Source: a virus
Strand: one strand, 5' to 3'
IMG/VR virus record: IMGVR_UViG_3300031963_000320
Location: 1 to 42,508 of that record
Length of the DNA: 42,508 nucleotides
Made by a program: the position numbers and the translations under genes. Numbering within the stretch: the first letter of the stretch is position 1; each line of letters opens with the position of its first letter. The notes beneath the pieces are model-generated. The model had not been told where the DNA came from. It searched no databases and saw nothing but the letters and a program-made list of their open reading frames with translations. Shown here piece by piece: positions 31,638 through 39,623 of this stretch.

Positions 31638-32530
31638 CTTAAATTTCCTATAATTCTGCCCTTTTGAGTTCTATAAACATAACCTTTTCTAACTAAGAAT
31701 GGCTCTATACTATTTTCAATGGTTTCAATAGAAATACCAGTTAAAGAAGATATAGTTTTTAATCCTAATGGATTACCTTTATGCTTTTTTAAGGCTTCTA
31801 GATATAATCTATCATATACATCAAAGCCATATTTATCAATACCTTGAATATTGAATATTTCATCTATATTTTTTGTGTTTGATGTATCACATAATTTATA
31901 ATTTTTATACCATTGTAATCTAGCATTTAAAATTCTTGGAGTACCTTTACTTCTCTTAGCAATTTCAATCAGATCATTTTCACAAAGTATTAGTCCAAGT
32001 TTTTCGGCGTTCAACCCTGCTAGTTTAGCTAACTCATCGTCATTATAAAAAGACAGATGTTCTTTGATCGCAAATCTATCATAGAAAGGCTGACTGAGAC
32101 TTCCACCACTAGTAGTAGCACCAATCAATGTAAATACTGGAATATCAATAGTTTCAGCATTACCATCAACTATCATACTCAATTTAAAATCTTCCATTAC
32201 TGGATAAAGAAATTCTTCTACTAGTTTTGGCAATCTATGGATTTCATCAATAAATAATACTGATCTAGGTGCCATACCAGTTAAATATGGAATAATATTT
32301 TTAATACTTCTTAGGTTGGCCGCATTAGCTGTATATAAATTAGTACCCATTTCCTGTGAAATTGCATTTGCTATGGTAGTTTTACCAAGGCCAGGAGGTC
32401 CATCTATTAAAATATGAGGAAGCACACTCGTAGACTGTTTGCATCCTATTACATTAACTTTGAGCCTCATAATAACATCAGACTGACCAATAATATCATC
32501 AAATTTTGATGGCCTTATACTATTTGACAT
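31634..32530 (-). CDS. ruvB: RuvB-like Holliday junction branch-migration ATPase
   Basis: 298 residues from ATG 32530 (GGAG 6 bases upstream; a TTG at 32542 overlaps the ribosome-binding site and is rejected). RuvB hallmarks: RPSKFDDIIGQ, Walker A DGPPGLGKTT (residues 43-52), Walker B LFIDEIHRL, sensor IGATTSGG, FYDRF with the arginine finger, and a C-terminal winged-helix part (GLKTISSLTGISIETIENSI, then PFLVRKGYVYRTQKGRI). It drives branch migration with RuvA and RuvC in bacteria; neither is in this window. It may use host RuvA or serve recombination-dependent replication. Confidence 0.93.
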   Translation of the reverse strand: MSNSIRPSKFDDIIGQSDVIMRLKVNVIGCKQSTSVLPHILIDGPPGLGKTTIANAISQEMGTNLYTANAANLRSIKNIIPYLTGMAPRSVLFIDEIHRLPKLVEEFLYPVMEDFKLSMIVDGNAETIDIPVFTLIGATTSGGSLSQPFYDRFAIKEHLSFYNDDELAKLAGLNAEKLGLILCENDLIEIAKRSKGTPRILNARLQWYKNYKLCDTSNTKNIDEIFNIQGIDKYGFDVYDRLYLEALKKHKGNPLGLKTISSLTGISIETIENSIEPFLVRKGYVYRTQKGRIIGNLS

Positions 32531-32557
32531 ATATATCTCCAATATTATTTTTGTAAT

Positions 32558-32998
32558 TCAATTTGTCTTGGGTTCTTCGTTTTTAGGTTGTGAATCAGAT
32601 ATCCAAAATACAAAGTCATTAGACTTATCATCATATGCTGTTTCTATCAAACCCTTATTTACCAAACTATTTAAAATGTTACTAACCATTCTATCATTAA
32701 GAGCATGAACAATATTCATATATATTGATTCACTTACTAAGAATCTATTTTCTTTTGTTTTTTTATTAATTTGTTTTTTCAAAAATGGATTAATAATAGC
32801 TAATGATTCTTCATAAGATAATACTATATTCATTTCTGATTCATCATCAGTAGACATATTATTTATATTATCTAACATATCATCTATTACGTTTTGATCT
32901 TCTTCTGTAGTATTTTTGCCAAAACTTTGAAAAACCAAACGCCTTGAAGAATCAACAAATTCTTTTAAATCTTTTATTATAAACCATTCTTTATTCAT
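32558..32998 (-). CDS. Hypothetical phage protein, possible winged-helix end
   Basis: 146 residues. Start MNKEWFIIKDLKEFVDSSRR, an acidic middle, and a C-terminal segment MVSNILNSLVNKGLIETAYD, then DKSNDFVFWI, which looks like a winged-helix wing. Proteins with the 'EFVDSSRRLVF.SFGK' start seem conserved in large phages. Its place next to RuvB hints at replication or recombination, without direct evidence. AGGA precedes the ATG. Confidence 0.62.
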   Translation of the reverse strand: MNKEWFIIKDLKEFVDSSRRLVFQSFGKNTTEEDQNVIDDMLDNINNMSTDDESEMNIVLSYEESLAIINPFLKKQINKKTKENRFLVSESIYMNIVHALNDRMVSNILNSLVNKGLIETAYDDKSNDFVFWISDSQPKNEEPKTN

Positions 32999-33007
32999 TT
33001 TTATTTC

Positions 33008-33406
33008 CTAATTAAGTATATCAAATAGTCCTTGATAATAGACTGGTTGTTCTACAAAGTGTTTAGCGTGCGCTTGTAGATGTAATCTATATTCATTATT
33101 TATTGGATCAGATACGAAATATTTCTTTTTCCATATTGGACTACCCTGATAATTGGATCCCAAATACTGGAAGGAATTACCCTTCTCAGTATTGGAGTTC
33201 CAACTATTCACAGGAAACGACACAAAAGGAAAGCCAGGGATAGCAACATCTGATAGGGAATAATATAAGTCTATATCTTTAAAAAGATTATTGATTTGAT
33301 CTATATCAAACTTAAAATAGAACTTGTATGGGTCATATTGATCATTATAATCATAATTATATTGATCATCATCATACTCATCATCTTCATCATATGGTTC
33401 GTTCAT
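33008..33406 (-). CDS. Hypothetical protein with acidic, tyrosine-rich N-terminus
   Basis: 132 residues. The first 27 residues (MNEPYDEDDEYDDDQYNYDY...) are an Asp/Tyr-rich tail very like the C-terminal end of the rIIB-like protein upstream (DPYEDDEDYNDQY). The rest (FKDIDLYYSLSDVAIPGFPF...) is unassigned. AAGG lies about 8 bases before the ATG. The tRNA-like element lies directly between it and rIIB. Confidence 0.65.
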   Translation of the reverse strand: MNEPYDEDDEYDDDQYNYDYNDQYDPYKFYFKFDIDQINNLFKDIDLYYSLSDVAIPGFPFVSFPVNSWNSNTEKGNSFQYLGSNYQGSPIWKKKYFVSDPINNEYRLHLQAHAKHFVEQPVYYQGLFDILN

Positions 33407-33419
33407 ATTAAAATCCTTA

Positions 33420-33485
33420 AAAGTGAGGATGGAATCGAACCATCCAACGAGCCATACGGCACGTTACTCGTCCACAAGCCCACTT
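33420..33485 (-). tRNA. tRNA-like element with noncanonical D/anticodon half
   Basis: The acceptor stem AAGTGGG/CTCACTT pairs over 7 bp (one G-T wobble) and a perfect T arm GATGG-TTCGATT-CCATC follows the tRNA consensus. But positions 8-48 hold only 34 bases instead of about 41, and contain no 5-bp stem with a 7-base loop. That stretch folds instead as one hairpin: either GACGAGT/GGCTCGT-type pairing with a 13-base loop, or AACG-T-GCC/GGC-T-CGTT with a GTAT loop. No anticodon can be assigned and no CCA is encoded. It is either a decayed tRNA or a reduced tRNA mimic. A 26-codon GTG frame with GGAGG upstream also crosses it and ends in ATGA with the next gene. Confidence 0.5.
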
Positions 33486-33492
33486 TACCTCC

Positions 33493-33519
33493 AACGATCA
33501 ATAATTAATACTGATCGTT
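33493..33519 (-). other. 8-bp perfect inverted repeat at the rIIB stop
   Basis: AACGATCA / TGATCGTT with an 11-base loop containing the rIIB stop codon. No T-run follows, so it is not a standard terminator. It could mark an RNA processing point between the rIIB message and the tRNA-like element, or protect the 3' end. Confidence 0.45.
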
Positions 33520-34380
33520 ATAGTCCTCGTCATCTTCGTAAGGATCATAATCATCGTCATCATCTTCATCATCAAACTGATCCCAATAAGATTCATCTAC
33601 ATCATAATCTTCGTCATCATATTCCTCTTCATGTTCATCATAACTAAAATTAGATGAATAAAGAGGCTTGAGTAGTTCGCCTTGATACTCTCCGACCACT
33701 TCATATCGGCAAGTGCGAAGTTTCTCACAGTTGCAATCACTTGGTACACTAACAACATCACGCGGATTAATCTTTACGATAACAATACGATCACCACTTT
33801 CAACACTACCATAGCCAGCAACATAATTCAATGCACCAGCATGAAGTCCATCAGAACAACCTCTTGCACGATCATCGTCAACCTTTGCTCTCTGCATCTT
33901 AACTACCTGACCAACACTGTTATCAAATACGCCACGATACTTATCCTTAAAGTCCCCCCTTACTGCTTTATAGGCCAAGAAATGACCATCCTCAGTAACA
34001 GGTAGATGTTCATGCTCAAGAAAATCATAGAGTTCTTTTTGACTCTGCATACTAGGATTTTCCATAAGATTATTTAGAAAATTAACAAGAGGCTGAAATG
34101 GCAGACCCTTGCTCATAAACTCTAGAATACGCTTACTAATGCTACCATGAACAACTTCACCTTCATAAGTAACTTGACCATCCTTGATCTCAACTAGACC
34201 ATCACTAAATGTAGCCACTGCCTTCTGAATATCTACAACCTTCAACAGTTCTTCCTCTGTAGCAGTAGGTAGGATATCGATAATCATCTTATAATTGAGA
34301 TGATCTGGTAGAACCTGATAACTCTTATTATTAAGTACCAGCGTAAGATTACCATCAACAAACATAAACGGAACGCTCAT
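33505..34380 (-). CDS. rIIB: rIIB-like protein
   Basis: 291 residues. The central region matches rIIB-like proteins of large aquatic phages: NFLNNLMENPSMQSQKELYD, FLEHEHLPVTEDGHFLAYKA, DNSVGQVVKMQRAKVDDDRA, and IVIVKINPRDVVSVPSDCNC, then RYEVVGEYQG. The last 45 residues are extremely acidic and tyrosine-rich (e.g. QFDDEDDDDDYDPYEDDEDY). In T4, rIIA and rIIB are membrane-associated early proteins that guard against prophage-encoded exclusion. AGGAG precedes the ATG, and rIIA is immediately upstream, as in T4. Confidence 0.85.
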   Translation of the reverse strand: MSVPFMFVDGNLTLVLNNKSYQVLPDHLNYKMIIDILPTATEEELLKVVDIQKAVATFSDGLVEIKDGQVTYEGEVVHGSISKRILEFMSKGLPFQPLVNFLNNLMENPSMQSQKELYDFLEHEHLPVTEDGHFLAYKAVRGDFKDKYRGVFDNSVGQVVKMQRAKVDDDRARGCSDGLHAGALNYVAGYGSVESGDRIVIVKINPRDVVSVPSDCNCEKLRTCRYEVVGEYQGELLKPLYSSNFSYDEHEEEYDDEDYDVDESYWDQFDDEDDDDDYDPYEDDEDYNDQY

Positions 34381-34415
34381 AATTAAACTCCTTAGTGTGT
34401 TTAGTACCTGTGAAA

Positions 34416-37088
34416 TTACTTAATCAAACTGCTCAACTGAATTCTGAACAAATCAACATTGTTATCATTCATCTGACTTAGCCAATCGTTATTATTAGAA
34501 TAATAACTACGAGTAGCACTGTTCAAATTAGAGATTGGATTTTTATTATTCAGTTCTCTAAGTTGACCAGTTACCCTATGAGTTCCCATAATATACTTGA
34601 TCATCGGGTTGTTGTCAACCTCAACCTTAATCATTTTTCTCAAATCTGACAACCTATCTAGACTGTGCTTGATCTTGTTGGTATCAGACTTAAATTGATT
34701 AATATAAGGTTCTGAAGTAGTATATAATACATTAAGCATACCGATTAGACTATTATATTCAATATTAGTGGAACGAATAGTCTTACTGTTAATAGTAGAG
34801 ATGCCAATATTATTAAGCAGATCATTGATGTGCTTAAAATAGTCCTCGCTCTTGAATATATTAATATCATACTTATTCATATGAACAGTATTGCTAAAGT
34901 AGTCCATAATAATATACGAATCAATAGCCTTGACCATATTGGTATTCTTGATGAACTTCTTATATTCAAGACCAAAGATATTTAACATATGATAGGCGAA
35001 TTGGTGAACAATATCACCTTCACTATACCAATTATATGAAACATTTTTATCTTTATCGTTAAATTCTTTACGACAAAATTCTACAACAGTATTGTAACCA
35101 GCAATATCTTCAAAACGATCTTTGACAACATTCTTGAGTTTATTTTTCAAAAAATCATTGAACAGAATTAGATTCTTTTCATCTTTTAGAATCTTGACAG
35201 TACTAGATTTAATAGCATATATCTTAGTGTCGCCAATCATATCTTTAATTAGATTTGATAGAAATTCATTTGCGAATAGACTATTGATAGATTCAAGATT
35301 CGGTAGTTCCTCATTAGCAAAAGTGCTATCACTTTGATAACGGAGAATAGGAACATATACGATATCATCCTCATCATCAAAAGAATCTAGTTCGTCTTGT
35401 GTTAGTGTCTTTAGGTATCTAGCATCATTGTATGGGTTGCTAATCGCCCCACTATCTTTAGATGCCCCATGAATAAAAAATACGTCTTGATCACTAACTC
35501 TGCCATTACTAGAACGAGAAGTAATGTTTCGTGGACTATTACTCTTGATCAAGTCCTTAAATTCTGAAATCTTAACGATATTTTCGGCACCAACATCAGC
35601 AATTAGATCCTCAAAACCTTTATTTGAATCATTGATATTCTTGCTATCAATCATTAGATAAGCAAAACAATCATTATCATTACAATAGCGAATAGCAATC
35701 TTCTTTGCAGTTTCTTCGCTCTTTACGTCGCAAACAAAAAATGTGAGTTTACCTGTTTTACGAGAACCATAATAATATTCTCCTTTACCAGAAAGAGTAT
35801 TGATATGGATACTATTAGTCAGATAAACCATTCGTCTTGAACGATACCCAGCGGTTCTATAATTAATAGCATACAAATTTTTGTTAGCAGCAAATTTATA
35901 TTCTAGATCATGCCCGGTATTAATATCATGTGACTTACCCTTGGCGTCTGTCCATGTAGCACCAACACCCCAACCACCAGCAAGATCATTCATAGCATAA
36001 TAAGTCTGAATTGCCTCGACCTTGGTTTTAGCACCAGCAATTTTCTTACTGAATTCTTCCTTCATTTCCATGTAGATATCTTGAGTCTTACTACGAAGTG
36101 CCTTAATAACATCCTTCGTATACTGTAGACCCTCACGACTTACATCCATTTCAAGTTCACCAATATCAAAATCAAGTTCTAGATAAAGATTCTGGTTAAG
36201 AATTTCTGACACGAAGTTCTTCCAGTTATCAATGTCTGCCTTGCCAAATGCCCTATTCCATTTTTGGATATGGTCTGATTGTTCAGCCTTTTGCTCGCCA
36301 ATCAATTGAGATACTACAACAGGATATGCAATATTCCCCATCAATGCAATAACACCACTATCAATATGATGATGAACATTTGGAAACTTATTTGTATCAT
36401 TACTCAAACGACATACTCTCCAACCATCACCACTAATAACAATATTCTTATTGCTATAAGCATGATCCTTGAGAGATGGATTAACTCCACCCTCAATAAT
36501 TGGCTTCATCTTAAAATAGTGGAAAATACGAATAGCCTTGCTACTAAACTCATTAAAATCATATTGCTTTACAGCAAAACTAATTTCAAGACCATTAGCC
36601 TCATTTGTGTCAGAAATATTGAACAGATTTAGTGCTGGAACACCGTTATCATCAATAGATGCAACATAAGTATACTTTTTGCCATTAAAATAAGAAGCAG
36701 TTGTAAAACTCTTGGTATAAGCAAAAGGACTCTTAGAACCTAGACCAAGACAACCAACAAAATCATTGCTATCATTCTTATTAGAAGCACCATATGTTGT
36801 ATAAAGGTTCTCCATATCGGCTTGACTAAGACCAGTACCATAATCACGCACGCTAAAATTAGGATTAGCAGCAGTAGGCAGAGTAACCTTAAAAGGGTTC
36901 TTATTTCCCGCACTAATATGACTGTCATAAGCATTAGTAGACAGTTCACGAATAACCGCCATCACTTTATCTGAATACAGTGAATCAGACAAAATCTTAA
37001 ACATTTTACTGGTTTGTGCAATTGTAAAACCCGATGCACTACGAACACCAGAACTATGAGTATCAATAACTCTATCTGCCAACTTCAT
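34416..37088 (-). CDS. rIIA: rIIA-like protein with GHKL ATPase domain
   Basis: 890 residues. The N-terminal GHKL/Bergerat fold is plain: IRELSTNAYDSH (E48, N52), VRDYGTGLS (D82, G84, G86) and GCLGLGSKSPFAYTKSF (residues 112-128). This matches T4 rIIA-type proteins, which have a histidine-kinase/Hsp90-like ATP site. The long remainder is alpha/beta and specific to this family. It is driven by a strong sigma70-like promoter 47 bases upstream and has GGAG 8 bases before the ATG. Codon use is less AT-biased than in the virion genes. It probably acts with rIIB. Confidence 0.9.
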   Translation of the reverse strand: MKLADRVIDTHSSGVRSASGFTIAQTSKMFKILSDSLYSDKVMAVIRELSTNAYDSHISAGNKNPFKVTLPTAANPNFSVRDYGTGLSQADMENLYTTYGASNKNDSNDFVGCLGLGSKSPFAYTKSFTTASYFNGKKYTYVASIDDNGVPALNLFNISDTNEANGLEISFAVKQYDFNEFSSKAIRIFHYFKMKPIIEGGVNPSLKDHAYSNKNIVISGDGWRVCRLSNDTNKFPNVHHHIDSGVIALMGNIAYPVVVSQLIGEQKAEQSDHIQKWNRAFGKADIDNWKNFVSEILNQNLYLELDFDIGELEMDVSREGLQYTKDVIKALRSKTQDIYMEMKEEFSKKIAGAKTKVEAIQTYYAMNDLAGGWGVGATWTDAKGKSHDINTGHDLEYKFAANKNLYAINYRTAGYRSRRMVYLTNSIHINTLSGKGEYYYGSRKTGKLTFFVCDVKSEETAKKIAIRYCNDNDCFAYLMIDSKNINDSNKGFEDLIADVGAENIVKISEFKDLIKSNSPRNITSRSSNGRVSDQDVFFIHGASKDSGAISNPYNDARYLKTLTQDELDSFDDEDDIVYVPILRYQSDSTFANEELPNLESINSLFANEFLSNLIKDMIGDTKIYAIKSSTVKILKDEKNLILFNDFLKNKLKNVVKDRFEDIAGYNTVVEFCRKEFNDKDKNVSYNWYSEGDIVHQFAYHMLNIFGLEYKKFIKNTNMVKAIDSYIIMDYFSNTVHMNKYDINIFKSEDYFKHINDLLNNIGISTINSKTIRSTNIEYNSLIGMLNVLYTTSEPYINQFKSDTNKIKHSLDRLSDLRKMIKVEVDNNPMIKYIMGTHRVTGQLRELNNKNPISNLNSATRSYYSNNNDWLSQMNDNNVDLFRIQLSSLIK

Positions 37089-37134
37089 CTTAATATCTCC
37101 AATGTTTCCTGTGAATCAACCCTGTGATGCTACG

Positions 37135-37163
37135 AGTATACCATCGGCAAACCCGCTTGTCAA
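37135..37163 (-). promoter_or_regulatory. Strong sigma70-like promoter of rIIA
   Basis: Minus-strand TTGACA (37158-37163), exactly 17 bases, TATACT (37135-37140). The predicted leader is about 40 bases and carries the GGAG ribosome-binding site. Likely an early promoter read by host polymerase. Confidence 0.8.
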
Positions 37164-37405
37164 CCTTGATTCTTTTTTTGTTTTGTTCGCTGAATACTTA
37201 TATATCCAAAGTAGATTGGTATTAATCCTATATACCATATTGGAATACCTATCGAACAGAACCAAATACCCTGAATTATAGATAGGATAGATAATAGATA
37301 AATAATAAAAGATGGAAAATTTAATCTAGATAATAAATATGCTAGTGGTCCAATAAGTAGCGTTACTAATATTATTAATGAAACTATGAACGCTAAACTA
37401 GCCAC
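37160..37405 (-). CDS. Small hydrophobic membrane protein
   Basis: 81 residues with three membrane helices (about 2-25, 29-47, 49-69) and a short basic tail (QRTKQKKNQG). The start is GTG at 37405, overlapping the upstream stop by one base (TAGTG). The rIIA promoter overlaps its last codon. Function unknown; a membrane partner for rII proteins would fit but is only a guess. Confidence 0.65.
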   Translation of the reverse strand: MASLAFIVSLIILVTLLIGPLAYLLSRLNFPSFIIYLLSILSIIQGIWFCSIGIPIWYIGLIPIYFGYISIQRTKQKKNQG

Positions 37406-37737
37406 TAACTTTCATCCTCACGACTACTCCATTCATCATCTTGATAATCATCGTCATTATTTTCGTAATTAAAATTACGCTCATCATAAGGAGTCCAATC
37501 TTCTTCATCGTCTAACTCTTCTTCATTTTCGTCCACTTCTTCGATAAAAACAGTTATATTATTCAGCATTTCAAATACTTTTTCTAGAGTCTCGTCAATT
37601 CTAGATAGTTTATATTCTATAGTCTTGATTTGCTTACTAAGATCAGATATCTCTTTAGACAAACCCTTATCAAGATTATGTAGTTCTTTATTACTTTTCA
37701 TTACTTCTTTCATTATACTATCAATGTCTCTTGACAT
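37405..37737 (-). CDS. Coiled-coil protein with acidic tail
   Basis: 110 residues: a coiled coil over about residues 5-65 (SNKELHNLDKGLSKEISDLS, then IKTIEYKLSRIDETLEKVFE) followed by a very acidic tail (ENEEELDDEEDWTPYDERNF, then DDDYQDDEW). The acidic, Tyr/Trp-containing tail resembles those of rIIB and the 132-residue protein. AGGAG precedes the ATG. Confidence 0.68.
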   Translation of the reverse strand: MSRDIDSIMKEVMKSNKELHNLDKGLSKEISDLSKQIKTIEYKLSRIDETLEKVFEMLNNITVFIEEVDENEEELDDEEDWTPYDERNFNYENNDDDYQDDEWSSREDES

Positions 37738-37746
37738 GGTTTTCTC

Positions 37747-38058
37747 CTAGTTAAGTTTTTTATACTCTTTTATATCTCCATTTTCCAATATCTTATTATT
37801 TTCATAATTTTCGGCCACTCTTCTATAAAATTCTTGCTTTATATTTTCTAATACACCAGTTATCATAGCAATTTTATTATAAGATGGTTCTTTCATAAGA
37901 CCTGCTAAAACCCTGCTAAAACAGTAATTTATTCGTCCCAAATAATTCTGAAAATCATGGGGATTATTTAATGATGTTTTATTATTATAGATACAATCTA
38001 TCATTGAATCAATACAAATATCCAGGTCTGGTCTTTCTTCTTCTTTAATATATGGCAT
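37747..38058 (-). CDS. DUF6899-like phage protein
   Basis: 103 residues from ATG 38058 (GAGGA 5 bases upstream), preferred over upstream alternatives. MPYIKEEERPDLDICIDSMI, GRINYCFSRVLAGLM, and a C-terminal IKQEFYRRVAENYENNKILE, then NGDIKEY, fit a small protein family seen in many large phages (I believe DUF6899). The function is unknown. It overlaps the kinase-like gene by 14 bases. Confidence 0.72.
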   Translation of the reverse strand: MPYIKEEERPDLDICIDSMIDCIYNNKTSLNNPHDFQNYLGRINYCFSRVLAGLMKEPSYNKIAMITGVLENIKQEFYRRVAENYENNKILENGDIKEYKKLN

Positions 38059-38569
38059 AATAATCCTCACATAAGCAGTTATATTTATTACATTCATTAC
38101 AAAATGGGCCAGGAGTCCCCATACCCCAGGCATCACTTAAACTATCAAAACTTTCTTTTCCAGTATCTATGCAAACATATTTTTTATTAATTATACCAAT
38201 ATTATATTCGTGACAATCCCAAAAAGATAGTCGGGTCTTTTTACGAATATCATCAACTAGTTTTTGTATCTTTTGACGAGATAATTTTTTTCTAATTTTA
38301 ACAATTTGAGTCAAAAATCCCCAGCCAGTATATTCAAGCCACCTATCTCCATAGAAAGATCTATTCTCTATTTGTATTTGACAAATTTTACCATAAACTT
38401 TTGGTGCTAAACCAAGTTTTGCTAATTTTAGTTGTGTTTTATATGCAAAAGTGGCATCTTTTTTTGAAAAAAACTCTTTGAACCCTATTGTTTTAGATTC
38501 TTTTAAAGTATAAAATCCTGCTGAACCACCCTCGTCTGTGAGGAATTTTGCAGTAAATTTAGTCCTCAT
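38045..38569 (-). CDS. Small protein-kinase-like (APH-type) protein with C-terminal cysteine cluster
   Basis: 174 residues. The catalytic-loop pattern WDCHEYNIG (D118, H120, N123) with the following YVCIDTG (D135) matches the 'DLHxxNI...IDxG' of aminoglycoside-phosphotransferase/kinase folds. A plausible ATP lysine sits in TIGFKEF (K31), and LGLAPKVYG is typical of the N-lobe in these mini-kinases. The C-terminus has CNECNKYNCLC (C157, C160, C165, C167), a likely metal site not usual for kinases. At 174 residues it is far below the usual kinase length. It may be a reduced kinase modifying a host protein. The start overlaps the upstream gene. Confidence 0.6.
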   Translation of the reverse strand: MRTKFTAKFLTDEGGSAGFYTLKESKTIGFKEFFSKKDATFAYKTQLKLAKLGLAPKVYGKICQIQIENRSFYGDRWLEYTGWGFLTQIVKIRKKLSRQKIQKLVDDIRKKTRLSFWDCHEYNIGIINKKYVCIDTGKESFDSLSDAWGMGTPGPFCNECNKYNCLCEDYYAIY

Positions 38570-38912
38570 GGTTTTCTTTTTTATAAATAGGCACTTCTGT
38601 TTCGGTTATTTTATTCCCAGTCAGATGTTCTACTAAAGATATCGCCTGATGTAAATACTCAAAAGATGCGATAAACTTAGAGGATTCCTTAAAATCAATT
38701 TTTAATGATCCATAAACTAGGTAGTACGGCTCTCCAATCCTCTCATCATTAAAATAATAATCTTCTATATTAGAGACTCTTTCTATAAAAGAACCTCCAT
38801 TATAATCATTTAAATCATGTACGGTTTCTATAATATAGTGCCTAAAGTGCGATCTAATATTTCCATCATTAGAACAAAAACCATAAAAGAATCTATTTGC
38901 GTTAGTTGTCAT
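38559..38912 (-). CDS. Hypothetical protein
   Basis: 117 residues, soluble, mixed alpha/beta (MTTNANRFFYGFCSNDGNIR, then FIASFEYLHQAISLVEHLTG). No family recognised. GGA lies just before the ATG. It overlaps both neighbours by about 11 bases, which supports a genuine gene in the early-type run 39389-37160. Confidence 0.62.
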   Translation of the reverse strand: MTTNANRFFYGFCSNDGNIRSHFRHYIIETVHDLNDYNGGSFIERVSNIEDYYFNDERIGEPYYLVYGSLKIDFKESSKFIASFEYLHQAISLVEHLTGNKITETEVPIYKKENHED

Positions 38913-39174
38913 TTTTCCACAACTTGTATGAATTTTTATCGTAATAAATAGGCATAACCGTATTTGGATCTACATGAGGATTATGATATAATCTTAGATC
39001 ATATGGATCACCATTTTGGTTGATTCTGGCCCAGCCTAAAATCTCAAAACGATCTGTTTTAGATCGTAGTTTTATTAGTTCGTCTTTCGCATTAAGAATA
39101 TCAAAAGTTGATGGAATTAAACCTTGTTCACAACAATTGAGGATGTAGTCAAGAGGATTAGCGTCTTTATTCAT
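38902..39174 (-). CDS. Hypothetical protein
   Basis: 90 residues (MNKDANPLDYILNCCEQGLI...). The C-terminal half (FEILGWARINQNGDPYDLRL, then YHNPHVD) resembles small phage proteins that report 'WARIN..G..YDL.L..NP' without a known role. ATGA overlap with the upstream gene; AGG 6 bases before the ATG. Confidence 0.62.
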   Translation of the reverse strand: MNKDANPLDYILNCCEQGLIPSTFDILNAKDELIKLRSKTDRFEILGWARINQNGDPYDLRLYHNPHVDPNTVMPIYYDKNSYKLWKNDN

Positions 39175-39389
39175 GCAAAACCTATCCTAGTTTTTTCATC
39201 GGTTGTCATAACTAGTTGAGATGGGACAAAAGTATCTCTTGTATAAGATCGTCCACTCCACCATCCAACCTGATATGTTATAGAATTATTATGAGATATA
39301 TTTATGCCAATAATAGTACCAACAACATCATCTTCTAGTTTAACCTTAGTTCCTATAGCATTTAGTTCGATTGTTTCTGGCTTTTTCAT
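39171..39389 (-). CDS. Small SH3-like phage protein
   Basis: 72 residues: IGTKVKLEDDVVGTIIGINI, then ITYQVGWWSGRSYTRDTFVP. This beta-barrel-like pattern ('G..V.l.dd..G.I..I.i....YeV.WW') is widespread in phages as small conserved hypotheticals, probably SH3/KOW-like folds that bind nucleic acid or protein. AAAGGA lies upstream of the ATG. It follows the tRNA-Leu gene. Confidence 0.65.
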   Translation of the reverse strand: MKKPETIELNAIGTKVKLEDDVVGTIIGINISHNNSITYQVGWWSGRSYTRDTFVPSQLVMTTDEKTRIGFA

Positions 39390-39440
39390 AATATTTCCTT
39401 TGATTTCAAATGTAACTGATAATTACCGTGGAAAAATAAG

Positions 39441-39513
39441 TAGGAGCGGTGAGAATCGAACTCACACTTGAAGGATTTTAAGTCCTTTGTCTCTGCCGTT
39501 GGACTACGCTCCC
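39441..39513 (-). tRNA. tRNA-Leu (anticodon UAA) with short variable loop
   Basis: 73 bases that fold fully: acceptor GGGAGCG/CGCTCCT (one G-T), D arm with 3 bp and a GG-containing loop, anticodon stem AAGGA/TCCTT with loop CTTAAAA (anticodon TAA at 39478-39480), variable loop CAAGT, T arm GTGAG-TTCGATT-CTCAC, discriminator A, and no encoded CCA. The anticodon reads UUA, a very frequent leucine codon in these AT-rich genes. Bacterial tRNA-Leu normally has a long class II variable arm; here it is five bases. Confidence 0.9.
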
Positions 39514-39521
39514 GTATAAGA

Positions 39522-39600
39522 CAACCAACTACAATAGTCTATTTAACTGAGGTTGATTATGCGTTTGTGGCCTAGTCATTTAAACTAATGTAGTCAGTTG
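39522..39600 (-). other. Long-range inverted repeat, possible structured RNA
   Basis: In the 110-base gap between the tRNA-Leu and the HTH gene, CAACTGACTACA (from 39600) and TGTAGTTGGTTG (to 39522) read on the minus strand can pair over 12 bp including two G-U wobbles, closing a 55-base loop. There is no open reading frame of note. It could be a small RNA, a processing structure for the tRNA, or a decayed tRNA-like sequence. Confidence 0.35.
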
Positions 39601-39623
39601 CTTATAGTTTTAAATCATGGCTT

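Noticed and set aside
33448-33506. 26-codon GTG frame through the tRNA-like element as a leader peptide
   Set aside because: It has GGAGG and an ATGA overlap, but the peptide (containing GSLDGSIPSS) is what translation of a tRNA 3' half gives; the RNA reading explains the pairing better.
33423-33647. Plus-strand open frame across the tRNA-like element
   Set aside because: It is the antisense of the tRNA-like sequence and of the acidic rIIB tail, with no ribosome-binding site.
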